Positions 33,301 through 44,374 of a stretch of DNA of 64,000 bases are shown one piece after another. The position numbers and the translations under genes are program-made. Each line of letters starts with the position of its first letter. Positions within the stretch are counted from its first letter, which is position 1. The stretch is from Neospora caninum Liverpool (lineage: Eukaryota > Apicomplexa > Conoidasida > Eucoccidiorida > Sarcocystidae): the NCBI RefSeq assembly GCF_000208865.1, contig NC_018386.1, positions 1,612,001 through 1,676,000 on the forward strand. Direction: 5' to 3'. The notes under the pieces are model-generated. The model had not been told where the DNA came from. It did no database searches and saw only the letters and a program-made list of their open reading frames with translations.

Positions 33301-36300
33301 GCATATCAGGCAGCTGCGCGAGACCCGAGCTCGGCTGAGAAGGTGAGAGCTTTTACCAGGTTTTCTCGATTCCACAAACCCCTCGATCCACGAGGGATTT
33401 CCACCTGGCGCTCGGTTGATTTCGATGATTCCCGCCTTTCGGCGATTTCCGTCTGTGTGTCTCGAGCGGTCGCTGCGCAGACGGCGGCGGGGAGTTTCCG
33501 TTCCTCTCACGCGGATTGCTGGGGTCCCCAGAGGGAGTGCATGCAAAAACCATCTCACCTGGTTCGACCTCGTCGAGAGATGTGTGTGGCCAGATGTAAA
33601 CGCGTGTGTCTTGCTTCCCTTTGCCTCTGTAGACAGCGATGTGTCGAGATCCTCCTTTGTAATCACGCATGCACCACGTACGCATATAAATATATGCATA
33701 TGTGTACATATGTTTCTCTCTTCTGTGTGTGTAAGAGTGTCGTTCTCTTTCTTTTTCTGTCGACGAACTTTTTGAGCATGTGGGCGTTGCTTGGGTGTGT
33801 GCCGTTCTTTGTCGCTGTCTTTTCGTCGGCTCGGCGGTGTCTGAGTCTCTTGCGTGTCTCTCTCTGTGTGTGCTCGATGCGTCGCTTCGCGTCGATTTCT
33901 TCTGCGTCTCGCCTGTTTTTTCGCGACACTTTGCAGGTTGAGAAGATCTTGAGCCTTTGGGTAAAGCGCGGGATCATCGACGAAGACGAACAAGAAGAAA
34001 TGAACTTCCTCATGTCTTCCCCCGACGTCGGAAAATACCTGAACCCCAATGGGGATGGCGATCCACAGTGCGTCGCGCGGTGTACATACACCCACACTCA
34101 GCCGCTGCTCCGGTGTACAGACAGATGGATGTCGCTGCTTCTCTCGCCTCTTTCTTCCCTCTCTGTCTCGCTCGCAAGTCCGCGGAAACGCAGGAGGTTT
34201 CTGGTCTCTGCGGAGATCGCAGGCTCTCGTGTCTGTTTGTCTTCTCTCGCAGAGCCGCCTTCGACCTACGTGTCTCCCCCGGCGGCTTCCCAGACGCTGC
34301 CTCGCAGGTAATTTCCCCCTCGACAAGTCCACGAAAATCCCGGAGACATTCTTTTTTGTGCCGGTCTCTACCTCATATATACATGCATATATGGGTATAT
34401 AGAGATACACATATTTACATCCATATACATACAAGTTAGAGCATGTGCATATTCAGGCAGACGGACCGATATGCGTAGGTAGATCTGCACGCCCCTGTGC
34501 ATCCGTGTCGACCAGTGCATGCGTTTTTGGAATTTGTCTGTTGCGCACCTTGCAGGGGCGACACCCGTTCATGAAACCAAGTGTCTCGCCTGGGTATCCG
34601 GGTAGGTTTTTCTGTCGAAACGGAATGAAGGCGTCGCTTGGTCGGGCACATGCACGCGACATGCCGGTCCAGTGCTCGCACCTGTGCGTCCAGGCGAAAC
34701 GCTCTGCGCCTCGATCCCCTTTCCTCTTTTAACTTCTTCGTTGATTTCCGTGCTTCCCTTTCTCTCTGCCTTTCTCCCTCTGTCGTTGTGCGCACTTTTC
34801 GTGTGCTTCAAAGCGGCTCTGCCTCACCCCAAAAAGGATCCTTCTTTCCACCGTGCCGTCCGTCCCAGATTTGCTTCCGCCTCTGTTTTCGCACTTTTTT
34901 TCGCGTTCCGCTTCTCCTTCCCCTTTCCTTTGTTCGCAACGCTGCCACATATCCATCCCCTTTGTTCCCTTTTTCCCAACTTTTTTTCCAGGAGGGCCGA
35001 TGGGAGAAAACCTTTCCCCCGGTCAGATTCCGCCGCCGCCGCCGCCTCGCCCAGGGAACCACTCGCGCATTCACGGCGGGTTCGACAGAAGACCTGACGA
35101 AATGGGAAACACCCCCGAGAGCGTCCCAGTCGGCATGATGGCAACGATGCTACGCAGCATGAGCAAACGAGTACGCTCCTATATATATATATGTCTGAAT
35201 CTGTATGCATCTGTATTTATATCTGTCTATGTATCTGCATCGATATCTCTGTATGTGTTGATGTGTTGGTGTGTGCGTGTTAGTATGTAAATGTGAATGT
35301 ATGTATGCGTGCATCACTAGCATTTGCCACGTTTTTTTTCCCTCATTCGTTGGTCTTTATTTATTATGTGGCCGATGCAAATGGGTGTTTGAGAGGACGG
35401 GACGCACGCGTCTGCGTAGATCTGCTGAGAGGTTTGTCCTCATTTTTTTTTAGGCGAAGAACATGCAAACTGCCTTCGTGCCTTATCGCGCACTTGACCC
35501 GCTGACGACGCCTCAGCAGCTGCCACGTGAGTCTTCAAACACCTCGCCACCTTCATATTTCTTTTCGCGCAAACGGGCGTCTCTCTTCACATGGAAAGAT
35601 ACCCAAGGTGTACTTACATGCGTGCCTACAAAGAGCTCTCAAAGAAACCTCACCCGGTCCCCGCAACGTAGGGGCTTGTACCGAACAAAACTACACATAA
35701 ATATGCATATTTGATACCTGTATATATATATATATATATACATGTATATATGTATATGCATGCAGATATACTTTTGTTGATGTATATTTGTATAGGTGTG
35801 AGGCGGCGTTGCGTCGCTACGCGCGTTCTGGCTTTCTCTTTCCCATGTGCCATGTTTTTGCATGACCCTCAACGTGTCGTAGCCACGTCGAGCGCTTCAC
35901 ACTCGACCTGCGTTATTTTTCCTATTGCTCCCCCCCCCCCCCCCCCAATTTGTGTCTCTCTCTGTGAAGGTGTATCTCTCTCTGTGCATCGCTCTATCTC
36001 TATCTGTCACTCTCATTGCTCGTGGCCATGTCCCTCTCTGAATGCTTCTGTACCTGTACTCTGTAGCGGTCCTTCGCTCCTTTTTATTTGCCCGTCCGTC
36101 TTCGCCTGTATCTACACATCCTTTTCTCTGCACTTTTGAGGCGGCGCGAGAGTCTGTTTCTTTTTTCAGCTCTCGAGCCTCCGTCGGACTACATGCTAGA
36201 CAGAATTCGCGATTTCTACGAAGACCTGGAGGAAATCGAGGAGAAGCTGAATCGACAATCGTGAGGAATTCTTTATTCGCGTTTTCCTTTGCGTGGAGTT

Positions 36301-36754
36301 CCTCAGCCTGGATCGGGTCTTGTGTTTCGTGACTCGCATGACACCCGGGAGCAACGACAAGAAACATTGCATGCACCTCTACGCCGTTCCACTCCGTGTC
36401 CTCGTCCCCTCTTTTTCTCTCTCTCTTCACACGCGTCGCAAGCATCAAACAGACCAGGAGGCCGGGGTCTGAAGAGCGGCTTGAGAAATATGTTCTGGTC
36501 GTGACATGACCCGCGCACAGCTACGGACACACCCATGCATTCTTTTATACACATCCATAAAGCGCTGCATATATATATATATACATGCACGTTGGAATGT
36601 GTGGAGACATAAATGCAAAGCAAATGTGTGTCAGTGCATCTCTGCATATATGTTCGTGTATCTTTACGTACATACCCCCCTCTGTACATGCACGCAATAT
36701 GCATATGTGTATTTATGTCCATATATATATATATATATATATACATATATATAC

Positions 36755-36786
<32 letters not shown>

Positions 36787-38944
36787 TAGGCCGCGTGTGA
36801 AGAGAAGCAAAGGCTTGAGTGCATGCGTTTCTTGTCAGAGATCGGCGTTCACGTTCGAATTCTCGGGGATCGCGAGATCGGTCGCGAGAGAACGGAAGGA
36901 AATCTCGCTCCGGAAGTCGATCGTCCAGCGATTCGCCGCGCCGGAGGCGAAAGCGCAGCGGGTCGCGAAGCAACTCGCGAGATCCTTCCCCGTCTGCGTG
37001 CCTCGACAACCGCATCAGAGAAAGGTAAGCAAAAAGTGTATCAAAGACAGAGGAACGGAGGAAAAAGGAGAGCGAGCTAAAGAGTAAGAGCGAGAGGGAG
37101 AGAAAGATGGAGCAAGAAAAAGGGGAATTTGAGAGATGGAACAAGAGACAAAATAGAGAACTCTCTATCTTTTCGTGTGCATATGGAGGGGAAGACTGGG
37201 GGCATCATCCTCTCGACCCTTTTTGCTTCAGCAGGCAAATTACAAACGATGTGAACGTGCGGGCCAGCGACACAACCTGGACCTGTCCGCGTCGCTCCTC
37301 TCCTTTGTTGCGCCTCCGGAAAAAATACGTGCCAGAGCCTTCTCTCCGTCGATCTGTTCTTTCTGTTTACATTCACCTTATGTATTCATATATATATTCA
37401 TATATATATGTATATATATATATATATATCGGTACACATGCATATAATTTGCATATATATACATATACATATATATATGTAGGTAAGGAAGCAGGATCGC
37501 AGGTCTTCATTTCCGTCCCAGTCTGCATGCACGTGGGTGTATGTCTTTTTCTCCGTTTGGGTTGAGACGAGCGCGTTTTTGCAGAGAGATCGTTTTCGTT
37601 TTCCTGCAGAGACCGCGAACGTCGGATGCGCGAGGTCAAACGCGGCGGGCCCGCGTTCGACAAACCTGCTTCGTGGGTTAACTCGGAAATGGGAGTTGGA
37701 GACGACGGCTCCTTCGCGGGGCACCCTGGTACGCAGTGGGACTGCATGCCTGGCAGCCAGGCCGATTTTCTCTCTCGCAGCGCATGCGCGCCTGTTTTGG
37801 GTGTTTTGATGTTGTGAGCACGTGCAGACGTGCAGACCTGTGTCGGGCAGTGCATGCGTCGTGTTTTTTTCATCCGGTTTTCGAGAGGCAAATGCGGGAA
37901 AGGAGGCACGATTGAACTTCTTTTCAGGTTTGCGCGGAGCGCGCCTCGGCCTGGGAGCGGCGGCCGAAGTCGAGGAGAGGATGGAGCAGCGACAGCCGCC
38001 GCCCAGCGATGATCCTTTTGAGATGTTCAGGCGCCAGCGAGCGGGAAAATATCATGACATCATTGCCAGCAAGTAAAAAGATGGGAAAGAAGGGGGAAAA
38101 GGAGAAGAAATTAGCGATACAAAGATCGCCTGCGGGCTCTCTCGTCATGTGTCTTGTTCTCTGGGTCGCTTTCTCTGTCTCTTGTTCTCTCTTTCTCCCT
38201 CTCGTTCTCCTTCTCTCACTCGTTCTCCTTCTCTCTCTCCTTCTCTCTCTCCTTCTCTCTCTTTCTCTCTCTCGTTCTCCTTCTCTCTCTCCTTCTCTGT
38301 CCTTTTCTCTTTTGTTCTCCTTTTCTCTATCTGTGTTTGGAGCTTCTAGGAGTCGGACTCTCTTCGAGCGTCAGCTGACGGAAGAGCGCCGTCTCAGCTG
38401 GGGAGGACAGTTGAAAAGAAAGAGGATCTGGACCTTTAGAGACTCTTTTTCGACCGTTTTTGTGAATTCACTCAGCAAAGCAGCGGCGCGAATGGAGCAA
38501 CAGTCTCAGAGGTTTGCCGATAAAAACTGCTACGTTTGTGGGAAAGTAAGTTTTTTTCTACATATGCTCTCCTCTCCTTTCGTCTTTCCCTCTATTCGTT
38601 TTCTTTCTCTTTTGTCTTTTCCCTCGCTCTTCGCTTTCTCCTGTTTCTTCGCTCCGGAGCATATTGGGTAGTTTCTGTGTGCATGTGCGGAGCAGAAATG
38701 AACTCAGCAAAGGATGCAACGAGAAAACGTTTTTTGTGTTTTCAGATGGGCCACATTGCGCGCGACTGTCCGGCGAAGGCGTACCGGTGAGCCGTCATTT
38801 TCGTCGATTTCCGTCCTCGTCTTCGTCTGGCGTTTTTCTCTTCTCGCGGTCTCCGTAGACACGGAGCCTGTGCGTTTCAGTGCCCTCGTCTGCAAAGGCA
38901 GGCTTCTGAGAGAGACGCTGGCGAAAGTCGAGGAATTCGTTTAA
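30307..38944 (+). CDS. CHERP: CHERP-type splicing factor: SURP, CID, RS and degenerate G-patch, with optional zinc-knuckle tail
   Basis: CHERP works with the U2 snRNP in pre-mRNA splicing. Exons: 30307-30862, 31266-31486, 31662-31737, 32062-32112, 32501-32694, 33226-33342, 33937-34067, 34253-34307, 34556-34601, 34992-35170, 35454-35526, 36170-36260, 36839-37024, 37610-37728, 37928 onward. Residues 1-170 are a Gly/Gln/Tyr-rich low-complexity region. About 171-230 is a SURP module (RFAFINGGEGYDYFRF). About 300-450 is a CID-type region (IRNGRHWIEVN, VLSSFLHKLNVLYLVHDVVQ, KILSLWVKRGIIDED). Proline runs, EPPSDYMLDRIRDFYEDL, an RS block at 597-655 and a C-terminal DDPFEMFRRQRAGKYHDI match CHERP order. 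The glycine pattern of the G-patch is mostly lost. TAA at 38074 ends a 747-residue form. Splicing from 38072 through 38350-38545, 38746-38786 and 38902-38944 gives 839 residues ending in a CCHC knuckle. Confidence 0.85.
32280..32402. repeat. Two (TA)n microsatellites in a CHERP-like intron
   Basis: TA runs at about 32280-32300 and 32373-32400 in the 32113-32500 intron. A further TATG/TATA stretch lies at 32766-32815 in the following intron. Confidence 0.85.
35930..35946. repeat. Poly-C tract in a CHERP-like intron
   Basis: Seventeen consecutive C within the 35527-36169 intron, about 220 nt before the acceptor. Confidence 0.9.
36719..36788. repeat. AT microsatellite near the RS-exon acceptor
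   Basis: About 70 bp of TA/TACATA units in the 36261-36838 intron, ending 50 nt before the RS-domain exon. A similar AT block lies at 37380-37485 in the next intron. Confidence 0.85.
38350..38944 (+). other. Zinc-knuckle (CCHC) exons downstream of the CHERP-like stop
   Basis: Exons 38350-38545, 38746-38786 and 38902-38944 encode a linker, the knuckle and a short helical tail that ends at TAA 38942. The knuckle, CYVCGKMGHIARDC, is a perfect C-x2-C-x4-H-x4-C. The donor before it (AGCAA|GTAAAA at 38072) overlaps the lysine and stop codons of the short CHERP-like form, and the acceptor at 38349 restores lysine in frame. No start codon in good context precedes these exons, so a tail of the same gene is the best reading. 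A CT-rich tract at 38160-38330 would be the polypyrimidine tract. Confidence 0.6.
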
Positions 38945-40544
38945 CCACGAAGAATGCTCCTTTACTTTTTGAGAACCGCGAGCACTGTCGGCACTGGATC
39001 TACCTCTTTCAACCGCAGGCAACAAATCCAGGCTTCTGTCCCTCCTCTTGATCCTCGCTTTCCTTTTTGTCCTGCTCGTTTCCTTCCTCTCTTCTTTTCG
39101 CCCGTCTTTCTTACTCGCAACTCTCGAAAAGGTGTTTCCTTAGTTGCAGCGCAAGCGGTGCGCTCTGCCTCTCGGGAACAGCTTGTGACATGCGAGCCGT
39201 GTCTGTGTTTGAAAGAACTTCTGTCAAGAATGAACGCGATCTTCTGAAACCGCAGAAGGCCAGAGCACCCGAGACACAAAAAACGAGGAGACACTCTCCC
39301 GAGAGACAGCAGCCTTCTTCTCGCCTCCACAATTTCCCCGCCTTTTCGGGGAAAACGCACATTCCAAAACGCCAGATTCGCTCGGCACGCACGGCCCTCT
39401 TTCTCGTTCAGATTGCACTCCTATACAACACCTACATCCGCATATATATGTGTGTTTACATAGTTATACATATGCATGTAAGCCAATATATATACACTAT
39501 GTATGTATGGATGTATATATATATATATATATATAGATGGATAGATATTTAAACTCTCTGTCCCTCTCGACAGGTGTGTATATATGTATGCTGATATACA
39601 AACAATATGCATATCTATGCAAATGTACGTCTGTATGTACAGACATCTCTATCTGTATAATGCTTTTGTGTGGATGTATGTTGATGGAATTTTCGTTTTA
39701 TCCGGGGTCGTTTGCGTCTCCTACTCTAAGTTTTCGAAGGCTCTTGATTTCGTTTTTCTGTCGAGTCGGGGAAACGAAAGGCACAACCGAAAAGAAGTTT
39801 CGTGTGTGCGATGCATGCGCTTACATCAGCAAAGAGTCTCCAGATTCTCTCGAGGCTTTCTCGTGCCTGTTGTTTACTAAGTCGCCCTAGAATTCTCAGG
39901 AGACACCTTCCGAATCGGCGAGTTGCCGCAGGAGTCGGCACAGCAATTGAAGCTTCAGAAATTCGGAAAAACGCGCGAAAAACACCCTCAATCGATCAAA
40001 AGACCAAAGACCCCAAAGCCTCTCCGAATAGCCTTATACCCTCGCCGCCACACAGTCACATACATAGATTTATATCTACAGGTACGCATATACATACACA
40101 TACCTATAGATTCATAGGGATAATTCAACTCGCTTTAGAGAATTGAATCTTGTTGACCATTTGGATACGTTCACAGCCTCCCCCACGACTTCCCACAGAG
40201 AACAGCACTTGCGAGACGACCTCTGACTTAGTAGACGCTCAGCACATTTCTCTCCAACTTCCCCCGGACACACTCGGCTGCGTCTTCGTGAAAAAGCGAT
40301 TTATGCAAGGGTCCTCTTTCCACGTTTCGACCCTCTGCCGCCTCAGAGATTCTCAGAGGGAAGAAAGGCGAGGAAAGGCTCGACTACGTTTCGAAACTTC
40401 CAAAAGACATCGGATTTCGCCCCACAAAAAAGGAATCGCCACAACGAGAGAAAGAAAAGAATCCTGTCCCAAGAAAACAGTTGCAGGAAGACCTCCCCTC
40501 GAATCCCCCGCCCTGTGTATGGAGATCTATAACGTTCGCTTCAT

Positions 40545-40587
<43 letters not shown>

Positions 40588-41457
40588 GATACAAACACGG
40601 ATATACACGGATAGATATACATGCGTTTACAGCATTCCAGCATGATTCAGCAAAAGTGAGACGCCCACTCTCAAATCACTCTCCGCTTAGATCCAGACTC
40701 GTCTTTTGCCACGCGCGCGTAAAAATTTACGTGTTGATGAAAATCTTTGTGTTCATATAAATATATACATATATATATATATATATTGATGCATGCGCAA
40801 TCAAGGTGATCCGGTGGCATGCGGTTCAACGGAAGGATATAAATGAAAATCCTCGGGAGACAGATGATTTGTTCCCTGCCAAAAAAACCCCCTTTTTCAC
40901 ATACCCACACGACACAGTTTTAGTGCCCTTTCTACACGTGACAATCGTTCTCCCACAGCTATGCATATATATATATATATATACAGATATATAGATATAT
41001 ACAGCTATATATATACAGACGTATAGATATAGATATATATAGATATATACAGATATATATGCATGCAGACATATCCATTAACACAGGCAGGATATGTAAG
41101 CTCGTCCGGTGTCCGCGACGACGTTTTGTTCCAAAAAAAAACGGTGCATGCGGCAACGAACCTCCAACGTGCACCCGTGAATCTCTCTCTCAGTATACAG
41201 ACCTAAATTTCTTTCTCCCCGCCTCCAGTTATGCAGCAGACAGACGCGCAAACCTCACGATTTTTGCGTCTTGTGCAGGCGGGCGAAAGTCGAGAGATCT
41301 GTCTCTTTGCACCCCGAACATTTCAGCTCAGAGGGTCATTTCGCTGCAAAGAGATGGCCGCCCGAAACGCGCCTTCTGTTCTCAGCCTGCCCTCGACTTT
41401 CCTGTGCCTTTTTTTCTCTCTGCCTCTTTGTTCTGTGAAACTGCAAGGCCTGCAGAT
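38945..41457. other. Spacer rich in simple repeats
   Basis: About 2.5 kb with no supported gene. AT-type repeats lie at about 39435-39545, 40547-40584, 40755-40790 and 40966-41065. This is a convergent region between the CHERP-like gene and the minus-strand orphan ORF, so it should hold both 3' UTRs. Confidence 0.55.
40547..40584. repeat. (AT)n microsatellite
   Basis: Pure alternating AT for 38 bp. Confidence 0.9.
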
Positions 41458-42342
41458 CTATCCGACGCGAGACAGAGTCGTCCTTCGCCGATTCAATGCC
41501 CCTAGACCTTCTTCTTCGTCGTGTGACGTCTCTGAATCTTCTTCTCTCCCATCGCTTTCTTCTCTCTCTCTCTCTTCTGCCTCTCCTCCTTCCCTTTCTT
41601 CTTCTCTTTCTTGTCTCTCTCGTTCCTTTTCTTCTTTCGACATCCGTTGTTTCTCGAGGCGGGGCGTGCTGGTCGGCGACGACACGCGGACGGGGCTCTC
41701 GGCCTCGACACTTCCGCGCTTTCGCACCTCGCGGTGCGGCGTTGTTTCCCCGCGAAGAAAGGCGCGATCAGGGGGCGGCGCGATCACGGACACGCCTCGT
41801 CGCGGTTGGCAGAACACCGGCGAAGCGTCTCTTGGAGCGTCTTTGAGGAGACTCTCGACCTCTAGAAGCTTCTTCGCGATGCCCTCAGCACGCACCTCGC
41901 GCGTCTCGCGGCGGGCTTTCCCCCCTTGAGTGTTCTCATCTCGCTCCTCTGCCTCGGGCGACTGCGAGTGTGGTTTCGCATCCACCTTCGCGCCTGGCTC
42001 TTCAGTCTCCTCAGACTTCCCGTTCGCCTTCTCCCCCTCGGCGGGTTCTCTAGCTCGAACTGCGCGGCTTTCGAACCGTCTCGCGACTGCGACGAGGCGC
42101 TGCGGAAGGCTCTCGTTCTCCTCGCCTGCAAGGCGGCACTCGCGTTTCAGCTTCTTCAACGGAGCAACTTCTTGCGCTTCGGGAATGAGGAAACGCTCGC
42201 CGATCGCCTTCTCGCAGGCCAAGGTCTCCAGAGAGTCGCCGCTCACTCGCCGAGACTCCGACGGCGAGCACGAACGATCCGCCTTCAAATCGAACACCGA
42301 AGCGGCCACCAAATGGTGCGGAGACGAAGGCCGTTGCGGCAT
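41458..42342 (-). CDS. Orphan acidic/basic disordered protein, single ORF
   Basis: From ATG 42342 (gaagATGCCG, A at -3) the minus strand is open for about 294 codons, starting MPQRPSSPHHLVAASVFDLK. The middle is charged and helix-prone (AEGIAKKLLEVESLLKD). A stretch with GVSVIAPPPDRAFLRGETTP looks like real protein. The end is a Glu/Arg-rich block near 41530-41650, then LNRRRTTLSRVG. No domain is recognised. The plus strand over the same bases gives a Ser-rich reading, expected as a shadow of Glu/Arg codons. Further 3' exons or non-coding status cannot be excluded. Confidence 0.4.
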   Translation of the reverse strand: MPQRPSSPHHLVAASVFDLKADRSCSPSESRRVSGDSLETLACEKAIGERFLIPEAQEVAPLKKLKRECRLAGEENESLPQRLVAVARRFESRAVRAREPAEGEKANGKSEETEEPGAKVDAKPHSQSPEAEERDENTQGGKARRETREVRAEGIAKKLLEVESLLKDAPRDASPVFCQPRRGVSVIAPPPDRAFLRGETTPHREVRKRGSVEAESPVRVSSPTSTPRLEKQRMSKEEKERERQEREEEREGGEAEEREREESDGREEDSETSHDEEEGLGALNRRRTTLSRVG

Positions 42343-44374
42343 CTTCGAAGAGAAGAGAAGGAATAGAAAAACAGGCAGAAAGGGAAGGGAAAGCAACGAA
42401 ACGGGATTGGAAGGGAAAGCAACGAAACGGGATAGGAAGGGAAAGCAACGAAACGGGAAAGGGAAGGAAAGAAACGGAAAGGCTGCGTGCGTGTGGAACA
42501 GAGAGGGGGTATGCGGTTGGAGACCCTCGGAGCAGAAACTGCGTTTTGTGTCGTTGATGGCCAGAGACGCTCTCGTTCAGTGAGAAAGACGGGGTGGAAA
42601 CTCTAGGCAAAACAGCTGCAGAGAGAGACGCACGTCCACGTGGAAGAGAAAGCCGAGGCGAAAAGGAAGGAAAAGAAGGAAGGACGCGCTTCACTGCATG
42701 GATGTGACAGGAGAGGCTGTGTCTGTGTCGAATCGACAGGCGAGAGAAGAGGGAAAACGCAAATTGACAAAGTTTCCGCCTCGAAAAAAAGGCCAAATAG
42801 CGGTTTGCGTGCACTTCCGCGCAGCGTGCCTTCGGGTGTACATACACACGGAAGCGGCGCGAGTCTTGGCTGTCTCTCGTCGAATCTCGGCGAAAAAGGG
42901 AGACTCAGAGAGAAAAACGCGCACGCTCCACCCAAGAGAAAAAGAGGAGGAAAGTGCACAGCCTGGAAAGAGAAAAGAGACCCGACGTGGATCTCCAATC
43001 TGCCTTCGCTTGCTTTCAAAGTGCGACACGGTGTCTCACACCTCCCAGGCCAGCAAGAAACCTGGCCTGCGTGGCGGGAGCAGAAAAAAAAGAAAACGTG
43101 GAGGTTTCCAGAGATGAAGCGTGTGTCTGCGTGTTTCCCTCGTGTGAAAACGGCTTTTCTCTTTTCTCTGGCAGAGAAAAATTGGCGGAGAGAAATTGGA
43201 AGGGAGAACACAGGAGAGAACAGCGTCCGGACGAAAAGCCGTGTCTCGTGCCCTATGCACACCTCAGAGCAATCGCCACCCGTGGTCGTCTTTCCGCTCT
43301 CTCGTCTCCGGCTCGTTGCATGCGCTTTTTTAAAAAAGAAAGGTTGGTCTGCGACCGCACAGCGCGACGCTTTCTGGCGTATCGACGCTTTCGAAGAATT
43401 CATCCTCGCGCGCAGCATCCCCTTTCTGAGACTGCAAAAGAGAAAAAGAATCTATAGACAAAACGCGCAAAACAACACAAAACTGCGGGTGTGTGTGTGT
43501 GTGTGAATTTTTTTTGTCAGCCGCGCCCAGCGGGCCTCGCGCCGCAGTTCGTGGGATCCTCTCGGCAGCTCCACGTTTCTGCAGTTTCTGGCGAGACTCT
43601 CTTTTCTTTCCTCGCAAATTCTTCCCTTCTCGCTTCCAGAGTTGCCTGTCTCTCTGGAAGACGAACGTCTTCTCGGGAACGCCTCTCTGAGCTATCTCCT
43701 TGTGTCTCTTCGATCCTCCCGGACCCGCGCAGGGGCATTCACTCAAACCAAACTCGAACCGTTTCCTCCTTTGAATTCTCTCTCTTTTTTTCGTCGAAAT
43801 CTCACACCCTTCCTTTCTTTGAGCTCTCTTTTTTGTACCTCTCTGATTCTGTAGAGTCAAGTCGTTCCCTTCCCCTCCTCTTCATATCCAGCTTTCTCCC
43901 TCCCCAGTTTTATCTCTCTTTCTCTCCAGTTTTTTCTCTTTTTTTTTCTGTCGTTCTCCTCTTCCAGAAGAGCCTGACGTCGTGTGTCTGCCTTTTTTGC
44001 TGATATTTTACGTTGGAAGGGAGGCAAGTGACGAGGCGAGGAGCCTCTTGAGCGCATTTCTTTGGCAAGATGGGCAAAACGCGGATTTCCGCTGACCGCC
44101 GCCTGGGTCTCTTCTCTTCTCTGTGGAGCTTCCAGCTGTAGGATCTGTGCAACTTCTTTACTGCTCTCGCTTCGATGCAAAACTCTTTTTCTTTCACGCA
44201 ACCTATATTCACGCGAAAACCGACGACCTTCTGGGGCGTTCAGGCGTCTGCGGAGACAGCCGAGAGAGCCTCGCGACTCGCGGCTTCTCCTCTCGCACGT
44301 CCGGCGCGCTGCCCTTTCAACGAAAACGCATGCGCAGGCGCAAAAATGCAAACTCGGCGAGACGCGAAGGAAAG
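42343..44374. other. Divergent spacer upstream of the FNBP4-like gene
   Basis: About 2 kb between the starts of the orphan ORF and the FNBP4-like gene. It is strand-asymmetric (purine-rich 42350-43200, pyrimidine-rich 43750-43990), with GGGAAAGCAACGAAAC units repeated near 42410-42460. Long ORFs here follow the base skew and lack other support. Confidence 0.5.

Noticed and set aside
41231..41929. Ser-rich plus-strand ORF opposite the orphan gene
   Set aside because: The Ser tracts are the complement of Glu/Arg codons on the minus strand, and the start is in AT-repeat flank.
42050..43506. Several long ORFs on both strands in the divergent spacer
   Set aside because: They follow the local purine or pyrimidine skew and have no conserved-looking segments.
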